NCBI GenBank assembly: GCA_963377175.1 | Contig: CAUJNA010001610.1 | Coordinates: forward strand, 1 to 64,000 | Reading direction: 5' to 3' | Source: Effrenium voratum | Lineage: Eukaryota > Sar > Dinophyceae > Suessiales > Symbiodiniaceae | DNA length: 64,000 nt | Shown here: in pieces, positions 1 through 8,995 of the stretch | Layout of the letters: every line of letters starts with the position of its first letter | Numbering within the stretch: the first letter of the stretch is position 1 | Program-made: the position numbers and the translations under genes | The notes under the pieces: generated by a model | Databases searched by the model: none | What the model was told of the DNA's origin: nothing | Seen by the model: the letters and a program-made list of their open reading frames with translations, nothing else

Positions 1-1
1 G

Positions 2-240
2 GAGCGGAATGAGCCGCTGCCCCTGGACCAGCCGGACCGCAAGGCCACCACGTTCATCGTGCAGTCCAGCGAGGACCCCAACCCGCAGCCTCTGCAGCAC
101 ACGCCCCTGAGGGCGATTCCAGAGGAAGGCTTCCGCACTCCAGCAGAGGCCACGGACAAGGGCTTGGCCCGGATGTGCACGGAGGAAACCGCTTCGGCGA
201 GGACGACCTGGCTGGAGACCCAGAGGCCGACGCGCTGACG
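2..240 (+). pseudogene. 5'-truncated unrecognised ORF of the left virus piece
   Basis: An open frame enters from the left edge and runs about 79 codons to a TGA. It is proline- and charge-rich and I recognise no domain. From about 175 another frame stays open and continues the same composition (Gly/Asp/Ala-rich), so a single-base frame change near 170 is likely. It lies directly upstream of the minor-virion and capsid genes and is probably the end of another virus structural gene. The assignment rests on position only. Confidence 0.25.
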
Positions 241-292
241 AACAACGGTCAGGGGCCGCCCTCCATCACGGGCCGTTTGCGCAGCGCGGCCG

Positions 293-1105
293 ATGGAGCG
301 CAGGCAGCAGCGGACCCGCTCCCAGCTCCCCCAGCACGCTGCCGAGTACGTCCGCATGAACGTATTGCCCCGCCCAGGGCCGCAGCCGCAGCCACCACAG
401 ATCATCGGTCGATCCGACGACGTAGAGCGCCTCCTGGACGAGGCGGGGCAGCGCGCGCAGGAGGTGGAGCGTGGCGCAGCACAGGCCATAGAGGAGACGG
501 CAGCAGTGGCTGCGGAGGGGAGAGGTAGCCGTTGCCTCCGAGGGTGTGGGCGGGGCCTTCGGGTACCTGGGAGGCCTGGCAGAAGGAGCAGCAGCCCTCG
601 CGCCCACAGCGGGCAAGGTTGCTGGAACGCTGGCTGCCATGCCAGGAGTCGGCGCAGCGGCGACCTGTGGGACTCGCAGGCGGCGCAGCCTACGGCCTGG
701 CCCGCGGCACGGGCTGGGTGCTGGAGAACACGCTCTTCCGGCCTCAGCAGGGCAGTGAGGACGCAGCCGTGCAGGACGTCCGGTCCGCCAACAACATGAA
801 ACGACGCCACGCAGCCCCAGCACTTCACCACTTCAGGCAGCCCCGCAAGCAGCCGCGCCTCCTCAAGAGTCCAGGCGCAGACCAATCACACGCCCCGCCC
901 CTGAACCCTGTGACTCTGCCCCAGTCCCAGCCGAACTCCCGGGCAAGCTCCCGCAGCTCAGGGCAGTCGCGCCAGAGCCGCCTGCCTCCGCCGAGCTACG
1001 ACCAGCTGGCCCGAGACATCGAGGCGGCCCAGACTCTCCTTCGCCGTACGAGTGAAAATGCGTGTTGCGCTACATGTAAAGAAGCCGGAGCACAGGATGA
1101 GCTGA
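293..1105 (+). pseudogene. decayed minor virion protein candidate (amphipathic, membrane-active type)
   Basis: Begins at ATG 293 (MERRQQRTRSQ). The coding signal then moves between frames: frame 2 to about 500, frame 3 to about 660 (GGAFGYLGGLAEGAAALAPT, a Gly/Ala-rich amphipathic stretch), frame 1 after that (VGLAGGAAYGLARGTG), and possibly frame 2 again near 1040, ending in a basic tail with TGA at 1103-1105. That TGA overlaps the ATG of the capsid gene as TGATG. A small gene with a Gly/Ala hydrophobic centre and basic tail just before the major capsid gene resembles the membrane-lytic minor capsid proteins of adenovirus- and polinton-type viruses. This is an analogy of composition and position, not a recognised homology. 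At least three frame changes make this copy non-functional as read. Confidence 0.35.
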
Positions 1106-2167
1106 TGCAGAGCCTGGACTACAAGCTGAAAACCAGCAACACCAACTACGTGACCGCACGGCACGACGTGCAGTATTTCCCCAGCTCGCTGAGCTCCTTC
1201 TCCCCCGCCGCCTCGAGGGTCTGCCGCATTCCGCTGACCAGCGGCGCCTCGTTCATCGACCCCGAGTCTATCAAGATCGCCTTCAGAGTCAGAAACACGG
1301 ACGCCACCAACCCGCTGGCGCCTGCCACTCCGAACCCCGCCTGTTTCATCCAGAGGATCCAGGTCTTCGCCAACGGCCAGCGCTGCGACGACATTAACTA
1401 CTACGGCCGCACCGTGGCCGTGCATGACCTGCTGAAGGGTCGCGAGTACAACCAGAACAAGGCCGTGGAGGGCTTCGACGAGGTGAACAACTCTCGGACG
1501 CCCCGCGCGGTGCACCAGAGCGGCTACGCGGACGTGCTGCTGCGCCCCACCATGGTGGGCATCCTGCGCTGCGGGAAGATGCTGCCGCCGCAGCTGAACC
1601 TGGTGATTGAGATCGAGTTCGCGGACGCGACGACAGCGCTGTGGTCCGAGAACGCCGGGGCGCACCCGGCGGGAGCCACGCTGAGCACCGACTTCGAGAT
1701 CCAGAACGTCCGAGTTCTGGCCTCCCAGGTCGTCCTGAACTCTGCGCTGGTAGAGTCCTTCAACCGCGTGCTCCTCTCAGGAAGGTCGCTTGTGTTCAGC
1801 TACCCCACGGTGCACACGCAGCAGTCCACGGTGCCTCCGGGCGTGGCGGAGCACAACGTCACCGTGGCGCGCGCCTTCACGAAATTCATGGGAGCGTTCG
1901 TGACTTTTTGGGACAACGACGCGGGCTCTAAGATCCACCTGCTGGCCAACCCGGGGCAGGACGTGGCCCCATCGGAGCGACCAGGCAGGAAGACAGTCTC
2001 CTGGGCAGCCTGCAGTACCCGCACAACCCTATGAAGGGAGCCTCGGAGCACTTCCACTTCCTCTCGGTCCTTGCGGGGACCTACGACGACACGGTGCGCA
2101 ACATCGACATCGACCGCGCTGGCTACCTGCGCCACAGCTTCATCGCGGGCTTCCCGACGGGCGCGGA
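1105..2167 (+). pseudogene. MCP: Polinton-type major capsid protein (double jelly-roll), 3'-truncated
   Basis: The capsid reading starts at ATG 1105 (MQSLDYKLKTSN) and is open in frame 1 to about 1970. A single-base shift near 1965-1995 then moves the signal to frame 3 (GSLQYPHNPMKGASEHFHF) until the satellite array at about 2168. The text is strand-rich and reads like the first jelly roll and part of the second in Polinton and adintovirus capsids: a SFSPAASRVCRIPLTSG beta segment, then FIQRIQVFANGQRCDDI and a long loop. About 360 residues remain, whereas polinton capsids are usually 450-650, so the C-terminal part is missing. The product would form hexon-like trimers. Its neighbours (minor virion gene upstream, virus genes downstream) fit. 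Capsid identity rests on recognisable style and context. A profile search with polinton MCP models would settle it. Confidence 0.65.
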
Positions 2168-3720
2168 TCATTTTCCTCCCTCTACCCGAGACGGATCATT
2201 GCCGAGAGACGGATCTTTCCGTCTCCAACCCGGTGAGCGCCTCTCCTGGGAAGAGAAAAATCTCGAGACGGATCTTTCATCTCCTGGGAATAGGAAATTC
2301 CCCGAGACGGATCTTCCCGCCTCCAGCCCGGTCCTCTACCTAGGGGGCTTTTATTCCAAGGTCCGAGACAGATCTTTCCACCTCCAGCCCGGTGAGCGCC
2401 TCTCCTGGGAGCAAGAAATCCCCGAGACGGATCTTCCCGCCTCCAGCCCGGTGAGCGCCTCTATCTGGGGGGCTTTTACTCCAAGGTCCGAGACGGATCT
2501 TTCCACCTCCAGCCCGGTGAGCGCCTCTCCTGGGAGCAAGAAATCCCCGAGACGGATCTTCCCGCGCCTCTCCTTAAAAGACTTTAATTCCCAGGTCCGA
2601 GACGGATCTTATTGCCTCCAGCCCGGTGAGCGCCTCTACCTAGAGGGCTTTTATTCCAAGGTCCGAGACGGATCTTCCCGCCTCCAGCCCGGTGAGCGCC
2701 TCTCCTTAACAGGTCCGAGACGGATCTCATTGCCTCCAGCCCGGTGAGCGCCTCTCATGGGAACAACGAAATCCCGAGACGGATCTTATTGCCTCCAGCC
2801 CGGTGCGCGCCTCTCCTTACAAGACTTTAATTCCCAGTCGAGTGATCCCCCTATTGCCTCCAGCCCGGTGAAGCGCTCTCCTGGGAGCGAGAAATGCCTC
2901 ATTGTGGAGAGACGGATCATTGTTGAGAGACGGATCATTGTGGAGAGACGGATCATTGTGGAGAGACGGATCATAGTTGGAGCGACCGGATCTTTCCACA
3001 TCCAAGCCGGGTGACCGCCTCTACCTAGAGGGTTTTCTTCAAGGACCGCGACGGATCTTTTCGCCAGAGCGCGGTGTAGCGCCTCTCCACGTAAAAGGAC
3101 TTAAATTCCCAGCCGGTGAGCGCCTCTCCTAGGAGCGAGAAATCCCCGAGACGGATCATTGTGGAGAGACGGATCATTGTGGAGAGACGGATCTTTCCGC
3201 CTCCAGCCCGGTGAGCGCCTCTGTCTCTCCACAATGATCCGTCTCGGACCAGGATATGTTTTTTTTTTATCCTCAGGAGAGGCGCTCACCGGGCTGGCGG
3301 TGCAATGATCCGTCTCGGACCAGGATATGTTTTTTTTATCCTCAGGAGAGGCGCTCACCGGGCTGGCGGTGGAAAGATCCGTCTCTCCACAATGATCCGT
3401 CTCGGCCTAGGAGAGGCGCTCACCGGGCTGGAAGTGGAAAGATCCGTCTCGGACCTTGGAATAAAAGCCCTCTAGGTGGATCTTTCCGCCTCCAGCCCGG
3501 TGAGCGCCTCTACCTAGAGCTTTTATGATCTTGTCGCCTCCGGCCCGGCGAGCGCCTCTCCCTAAAAAAAAAATTTCCTTCGCCTCAAGACGGATCTTCC
3601 ACGAAAATCTCGAGACGGATCTTCCACGAAAATCTCGAGACGGATCTTGTCGCCTCCAGACCATCCCTGGGGTGGAATTATTTTTTCTCTCCCGCCTCCA
3701 GACCATCCCTAGGGAATTCA
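2168..3720. repeat. tandem array of GAGACGGATC / CAGCCCGGTGAGCGCCTCTCC units, with inverted segment
   Basis: Degenerate units of roughly 60-75 bp alternate two conserved blocks, CGAGACGGATCTT and CCTCCAGCCCGGTGAGCGCC, joined by variable spacers such as TGGGAGCAAGAAATC. Around 2890-2980 the spacer collapses to a short unit of about 17 bp (GGATCATTGTGGAGAGAC). From about 3216 to 3460 the same blocks appear reverse-complemented (GGAGAGGCGCTCACCGGGCTGG, then GATCCGTCTCGG), so the array contains an inversion. Its left edge abuts the broken capsid gene exactly. Reading frames across it are products of the repeat, not genes. Confidence 0.9.
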
Positions 3721-3748
3721 TGGACCGAAGTGTTTGAGTGGATCGAGC

Positions 3749-4281
3749 ATGGGTCGAAGCGCCTGCGCCGTTGCCATGCAGCACGCATTGACCAAGAGCC
3801 TGCTGGTCACCATGGAGGAGTGGGCAGCCAAGCAGCCTGCCGCCCTTCCGGATGCGCTGGAAGCGGTGGAGCGCATCTCCGAGCTGCTGGATCTGAGCGG
3901 CTTGTTCTCGGCGCTGCTGCTGCACCCTCGCAGAGACAGGAAGAGCCTGTCCTACACGGGGGGCATCCGAGTCAGCGGGGGTGACTTCGGATTCCCCTGC
4001 CCCTACGGCGCTTTGGAGTCCTACCTCACGAAGGACGGATGCCGAGTGATGACCAGAGATCCCGGAGACGATCTTTGGTCGCAGACGTTCGACTGGCTGG
4101 CTCCCGAGCCCTCGCTTGGGCACCTCAACGCCGCGATTTCCTGGAGCTGACCCTGGCCGCGGCTGCGCAGGTGCTGGATTGCGCTGAGAAGCCCTGCAGC
4201 GAGCCGCTGATGCGCTGCCTGCACGCCGCGCGGCTGCTGATCGAAGATGCCGCGCGCACTTTGGAGGAGCTGCAGCTGTAA
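3749..4281 (+). pseudogene. unrecognised virus gene X, one frame change
   Basis: From ATG 3749 (MGRSACAVAMQHALTKSLL) the frame is open to 4150. The coding style then continues in another frame from about 4110 to TAA at 4281 (RRDFLELTLAAAAQVLDCAE), giving about 170 residues. The protein is helical and leucine/alanine-rich with a central PCPYGALESYLTKDGCRVM segment. I recognise no family, and the right virus piece has no counterpart in this window. It sits between the capsid gene/array and the convergent methyltransferase gene. Its GC content matches the other virus genes rather than the retroelements. Confidence 0.45.
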
Positions 4282-4494
4282 GGCAACCCGCTCCTGCTGA
4301 GAGTGACGCGGGAGATAGATGGGTGCCGCGTCAGCTGCAAGTCCTGCCCAAAGTGTGGAGGCGCAGTCTTCGGGCAGTGGCGCTATGCCACGTGGGGCGG
4401 CTTATTGGCCTCCGTCGGAGCGCATGCCTGCTAAGAAAAAAAATGAGCTCGTTAGGGTCAGTGTTAAAAAATCTTATAAGAAATGCTCCTCGCC

Positions 4495-4901
4495 TCAGTC
4501 CGGGATGCTCAGCCGATCCGCAAGCTCTGCCTCTGACCCTCTCGCGGGCCCCCCATGAGTCTTGGGCGCCCCTCAGATGCCTCCCGTCCTCCCACGCATC
4601 GCGCTCCTGCACAGCCTCCAGCGCATGTTGGTCCACAGCCGGGTCTGCTTCCTGTACGGAGTCCCGTACTTGCAGTAGGTAACGTCCAGCCAGGGTAGGC
4701 GCTCATGAACGGGCGGGTCTTCAGCAGCCCGGTGGCCGGATTCTCTATGACCCACATGAGCGGGTCGAAGTGCGCCATGATCTCAAGGGCTCTGAGCACC
4801 AACACGATGTCCAGGGAGACGACCTCCCACCCTGCCGCCTCGAAGGCTCGGCCAATCGACTTTGTGCCGCAAAACAGCTCCAGCAGTCTCGGCATGTTCA
4901 A
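4495..4901 (-). pseudogene. viral C5 cytosine methyltransferase, left copy, catalytic segment deleted
   Basis: Starts at ATG 4901 (or 4895, MPRLLELFCGTKSIGRAF) with SAM-binding motif I FCGTKS. Compared with the right copy at 61856-62511 it lacks about 50 codons between SLDIV and LVLRALEIM. The missing part contains the segment equivalent to motif IV with the catalytic cysteine. A second deletion of about 60 bp removes part of the C-terminus, so the product could not methylate DNA. It does keep an intact ENP motif (WVIENPATGLL), which reads ETP in the right copy. It is transcribed away from gene A, whose remains now lie 41.6 kb away because a LINE inserted into the shared promoter region. Confidence 0.75.
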
Positions 4902-4980
4902 TGATCACCACCAGCACAACGAAGCACGCACAGGCGAGGGCGCGGCTCAAGCAGTTTCGCATGCTCGGACCAATCTTTTT

Positions 4981-4994
4981 TTAATCGGAGACAG
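4981..4994. repeat. left 14-bp target site duplication of the LINE
   Basis: TTAATCGGAGACAG here is repeated exactly at 46535-46548. The left copy is preceded by viral sequence (AATCTTTTTT) and the right copy is followed by viral sequence (AAAAGGATGACGAG). The uninterrupted right virus piece reads straight through on its minus strand (61740-61795), so the duplicated bases mark the insertion point. Confidence 0.9.
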
Positions 4995-5788
4995 CTCGAA
5001 TACGATGCCGGGGGTGGCATGCAACTCATAGAGTGCATACCCCCCCCTGAAACCCAGCCAAACGAAAAAAGACCCGAAACAACACCAAGAAACGGGACCA
5101 GGTTTCAGCCAGGGCAACCGGCTCCCACGCAATGTATCCGCCAAGTGCTATTAACTTGTAGCGGCACGACCCCAAGTGAGACACAAAGAAAGGCATGCAC
5201 GAATTAAGATTTCTCCAAGTGGTGGCACATCAAGAGGGCCCAAGGCCACGCACAAAAGGAGGCAAGGGGGCCGCAGGAGGCGCCCCCGCCATTGTCAAGA
5301 GGTAACTGGCTAGACATCGGAAAGGGAGCGGATTGCACCGAAAAGTACAACTCCACATGTAGCCCAGGGCGGTGCAAGCAGGTGCCACAAAAAGGGCACC
5401 AGGCACAATTTCAAGGTGGGTGAGTGCAAGCGCCAAGAGCCTTGCAAAAGTGCAGGCAGAACTACAAGATCACCGGAAAAGGAAACAGTGGCAAACATGC
5501 CACAATCGTTAGCCATGCGCGAAGCATGGAGCAAGGTACTACCACATGCCCAGAAGCAGCCACGTACCACACACGAGTTGTAGCCGGGCCCATCCGGCGG
5601 ACACCGGCTGCAAAGCAAGGGGTACACTCGGGCGCCCTCACCCTGGGCGGTCTGCCAAGGTGAGAGGACCCCGTAGTGGCTACGGCGCCCTGGACAGACA
5701 AGTATACGCTGGCGTCAAAGAGACACAAATCCATGCGCCAATCTGCAGGGTACACAAGTACGTTGAAGCAAACCGGAAAAGGACTGGG
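4995..5788 (-). other. LINE 3' untranslated region
   Basis: No convincing gene lies in these 794 bp. They separate the ORF2 stop from the 3' end of the LINE at the left target duplication. No poly(A) tail or microsatellite tail is seen. The element ends CATCGTATTCGAG on the minus strand. Short open frames on both strands have no recognisable content. Confidence 0.6.
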
Positions 5789-8700
5789 TCATTTGGGTGC
5801 CGCATACGGAAGGCAAGTGTCTCTGGGACCTTTAGCCTTGGAAGCTTTAACCTTTCTAAAAGATTTAAGCCGAGAGGCTGGAGGAACCAATGCATCAAAA
5901 GGCGAAATGAAGGTACACCGGACCGGCAAATCAATAGAATTGTGCATGTTTCTGCAAGCTTCCCGTCCATAGTCCACAAGAGCAACCGTTACCTCCTGCT
6001 GGTTAGGCAGGAAGGGCCGGACTCGGAAGCCTTGTGCCCCAATCCCTGACACACCAAGGACCCGATAGGCGTCCTGCCTCACCCAAGCATCCCATGGCAT
6101 CAATGGAATCTGCAACAAAGTTTCAAGGGATCGGATGGAATGCTGAAACATCCTAGTTTCCTCACCTAGGCTGGGCAGGTTGCCCCCGAGCAATGGGTTG
6201 ATTTCCGGGAGCAGGAACGTGCCGGGGCACTCAACATCGGCAACCGGCACGCGTAAGCCGCTAGCAAGGCGGAATGACGTGAGCAATTCAATCCACAAGA
6301 TAGATCGGTCATGCTGCGGCGCAGGCGGCCATCGAAGCGTTCGGAGCCAGTCCAATATCGCCTGGCAATAGGTAACCCCCCAGACACAAGCAAATTGCCA
6401 ACCCTGCACCTCAGGGATGTCAAGCGAGAGGTAATCAACAGGCGCACTGAAGCACACAGAAACGGCAAGCTCTTCCTGAGGCTGAGATGGTGGATCATCC
6501 TCCTTTGTCGCGTGAAGGGCACCAATGCCGGAAAAAACACTCAAGAAGCGATCCCGAACAGCTTGGATCCTAGCGTGCGCGACATCACGCTGCCTTCGCA
6601 CCCAATCAACATCCCTACCGAGAGCCGCACCCGCGGCTACATCTGCCTGTTGATTACCAAAGAAGTCAAGGAGCTCATCACCCGAGAGAAGAGGGTCAAA
6701 GGCACAATGGCTTTTGATTTTCTTGGTGATGATGGTCCGAGGCTGGGGGCCATGCCGAATGGCCTCAGCAAGCAACAGCACCAGATCATAATTAGGCAGA
6801 TTTACCCATTTATGGGCAGGCGCGCCGTCGAGCAGCTTATTTAACACCCCTAGTGCAAAGGCAGAATCACAAACCAATGAGATGTTCTGGAAGGTGCCGA
6901 TGGCGATGACACATGCAGCAAGCTCAGCACGATTTATCGACTGCCGGCCCTGCAATTTGCCGGTGCCCACCAATGCCTTTGGTGCATTTCCACTCAGGCG
7001 GGCTGTATGCACCTCCCGCCGAAGTACATCCGGGGCAAGCATAGAGCGTCGGACGACCGCAAAGGCACAGTCAGTCACCTGAGGCACCTTGGGATAGATG
7101 GCACTGCCATCAGTATACACACACACCAAATCGGTTTCCGTCGAGCGCACAAATGAGAGAGGTGGCCTGGCACGGCAAGCAGCCCGGAATGCGCATGCTT
7201 CAGCAATCCGAGGCAACCAAGGTAAGGTGGCCTGTGCATCAGACAAAGTCACAAGTGCCGGGAACTGGCCCCGAACATGGGAGTATTTGGAGCACACCTT
7301 TACCCGATGTGCCATGGTGTCACGCTCCCCACAGGTGGTACATTTGTCATTGCCACCGTCTGAATGCGTCAAGTGAATCCTGGTGGGAAAACCGCCAGCC
7401 AAGTGCATCACGGCCGCCTGTCTATACGACGGGTCTGGCATTTGGTCGAGCACATACCTGGTAGCTGAAGAGTCTAAGGATTCAAGATCTTCGGCGCCGG
7501 ATCTTTGTCTCAGACGTGCCAATACCGTATCGTCCCATGCCTCACAGACAGCATTACGAAGTTCGGCATAGCAACACTGAAGGAGATGTAAGCGTGCCTG
7601 ATTTCGGAAAACAATCGTCCCATCAACTTCGACAGACAGCGACATGACCTGGAGATAGCGCTTGAGAACTCCGGCGGGTCCATACACCTTGGTCTTAGCA
7701 GTAAAGGGCACTTGAGTCATCTCAACAAAAGCCTGCCACTCAGGGTCTCGTGTGGCAAAGAAAGATCTACACTGCCGCAAAACCCTGAGCACTGTCCAAA
7801 CAAAAGGATCCAAGTCTCCCTTCCCAAAGGCAAGGCACGCCCCTTCCGGGCTAGCCCGTCGATGCCGACGAAGCATCACATTCACCACCGCCGACCGGAC
7901 GGCTTTGAAATGGTTTTGCCCAAGGAGGGTGATCTCACATCCGAAAAAGGCAGTTGGAAAGGCATTAGCAAGAATGATATTGGCTTTATCAGTTTTGGAC
8001 AGAGGCAAGGGGGCCAGTCGTAGGAGCCTGGCAATGCCCTCTGTAACTCTATTTTGAAGCGGGCGGTTACTCATATTCTTCCCATACTTGATTACTGCAC
8101 CCAGGTCCTTTGCTGCACTCCTACGGGTGAGACCCAAATCGCAAAGCCGGGTTTCATCATTTTTGGAGAAATTGAGGGTCCAGCACCAGCTTTTTTCAAC
8201 GTCAAGTGCGATACGCCACTCTCGCGCAAAAGCGGAGGTGGCAAGGAAAGCCGTCTCAATAGCTCCAGCAGTGTTAGAGACAATCTCCCAATTGTCAATG
8301 AAGGCCTGAGGGGCGACACCGGGTGTCTCCTTGACTTTGCCGCACCACAAAGCTCCTACCAAGATAGCCGAAAGAACGCTCATTGGGCAGCCTTCCGGCA
8401 AGCCGGCACTAGAGCGATGTCCTGTCGAGATACAACCAGAGACCAAAAGGTGTCGACGGTAGGTGCCAAGTATCCGAAACCAAGCATCTGCAACGGTGGC
8501 TGGGACGCCCACGTGCACCAACACAGCCCGCACAAAAGGTCTAGGGAGTGCATTGAACATCTTTACCACATCTATCACCGCTCCTCCGAGACGGACGCCG
8601 CGTTGGGCCGCCGTTTCAATTACCATCTGCAAAGAGTAAAAGATGTCAGCGCACGATCGGCCCGGCAAACCTCCCACCACAGTGTGTGGGACAGAGCTAG

Positions 8701-8995
8701 AGATGAATGCGATCAGTTTCCTGACCAATGCTTTCACGCACGTTCGATAAATCAGGCTAAGCACAGTGATAGGCCTGCAATCATTAATGGTAGAAGGCAG
8801 CGCCGTCTTACCCAAAAGGTACACTTTAGCCCTCCCAAAGCAGTCGGGCACCTGCTGACCACGGAGGAAAATGTCATTCCAAAGGGCAGTAAGCTCATCC
8901 AACATGGGTGCGCACAGCGCAGCCATCTCAGGCTGGGCCCAGCCGTCTGCAACCACACACGTGGAAGTTTTGGTACTTGAAATGGAATCACGCAC
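5789..8995 (-). CDS. LINE ORF2, reverse transcriptase and RNase H part
   Basis: One open frame of about 1,068 codons. RT motif A is VIDVVKMFNALPR and motif B is AGLPEGCPMSVLSAIL. The catalytic box reads AFIDNW, so the usual F-x-D-D has Asn at the second Asp. A CCHC knuckle follows (CTTCGERDTMAHRVKVC), as between RT and RNase H in I/Tad-type LINEs. RNase H then shows VCVYTDGSA, SINRAELAACVIA and LVCDSAFALGVL (Asp, Glu, Asp). A C-terminal extension of about 300 residues has no known domain. The frame joins the endonuclease part at about 8960-8995 through a frame change. The protein would nick target DNA, prime on it, copy the LINE RNA and remove the RNA strand. Confidence 0.85.
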   Translation of the reverse strand: MRDSISSTKTSTCVVADGWAQPEMAALCAPMLDELTALWNDIFLRGQQVPDCFGRAKVYLLGKTALPSTINDCRPITVLSLIYRTCVKALVRKLIAFISSSVPHTVVGGLPGRSCADIFYSLQMVIETAAQRGVRLGGAVIDVVKMFNALPRPFVRAVLVHVGVPATVADAWFRILGTYRRHLLVSGCISTGHRSSAGLPEGCPMSVLSAILVGALWCGKVKETPGVAPQAFIDNWEIVSNTAGAIETAFLATSAFAREWRIALDVEKSWCWTLNFSKNDETRLCDLGLTRRSAAKDLGAVIKYGKNMSNRPLQNRVTEGIARLLRLAPLPLSKTDKANIILANAFPTAFFGCEITLLGQNHFKAVRSAVVNVMLRRHRRASPEGACLAFGKGDLDPFVWTVLRVLRQCRSFFATRDPEWQAFVEMTQVPFTAKTKVYGPAGVLKRYLQVMSLSVEVDGTIVFRNQARLHLLQCCYAELRNAVCEAWDDTVLARLRQRSGAEDLESLDSSATRYVLDQMPDPSYRQAAVMHLAGGFPTRIHLTHSDGGNDKCTTCGERDTMAHRVKVCSKYSHVRGQFPALVTLSDAQATLPWLPRIAEACAFRAACRARPPLSFVRSTETDLVCVYTDGSAIYPKVPQVTDCAFAVVRRSMLAPDVLRREVHTARLSGNAPKALVGTGKLQGRQSINRAELAACVIAIGTFQNISLVCDSAFALGVLNKLLDGAPAHKWVNLPNYDLVLLLAEAIRHGPQPRTIITKKIKSHCAFDPLLSGDELLDFFGNQQADVAAGAALGRDVDWVRRQRDVAHARIQAVRDRFLSVFSGIGALHATKEDDPPSQPQEELAVSVCFSAPVDYLSLDIPEVQGWQFACVWGVTYCQAILDWLRTLRWPPAPQHDRSILWIELLTSFRLASGLRVPVADVECPGTFLLPEINPLLGGNLPSLGEETRMFQHSIRSLETLLQIPLMPWDAWVRQDAYRVLGVSGIGAQGFRVRPFLPNQQEVTVALVDYGREACRNMHNSIDLPVRCTFISPFDALVPPASRLKSFRKVKASKAKGPRDTCLPYAAPK

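Noticed and set aside
8054..8980. 308-codon plus-strand frame opposite the LINE RT
   Set aside because: Antisense of conserved RT motifs A to C.
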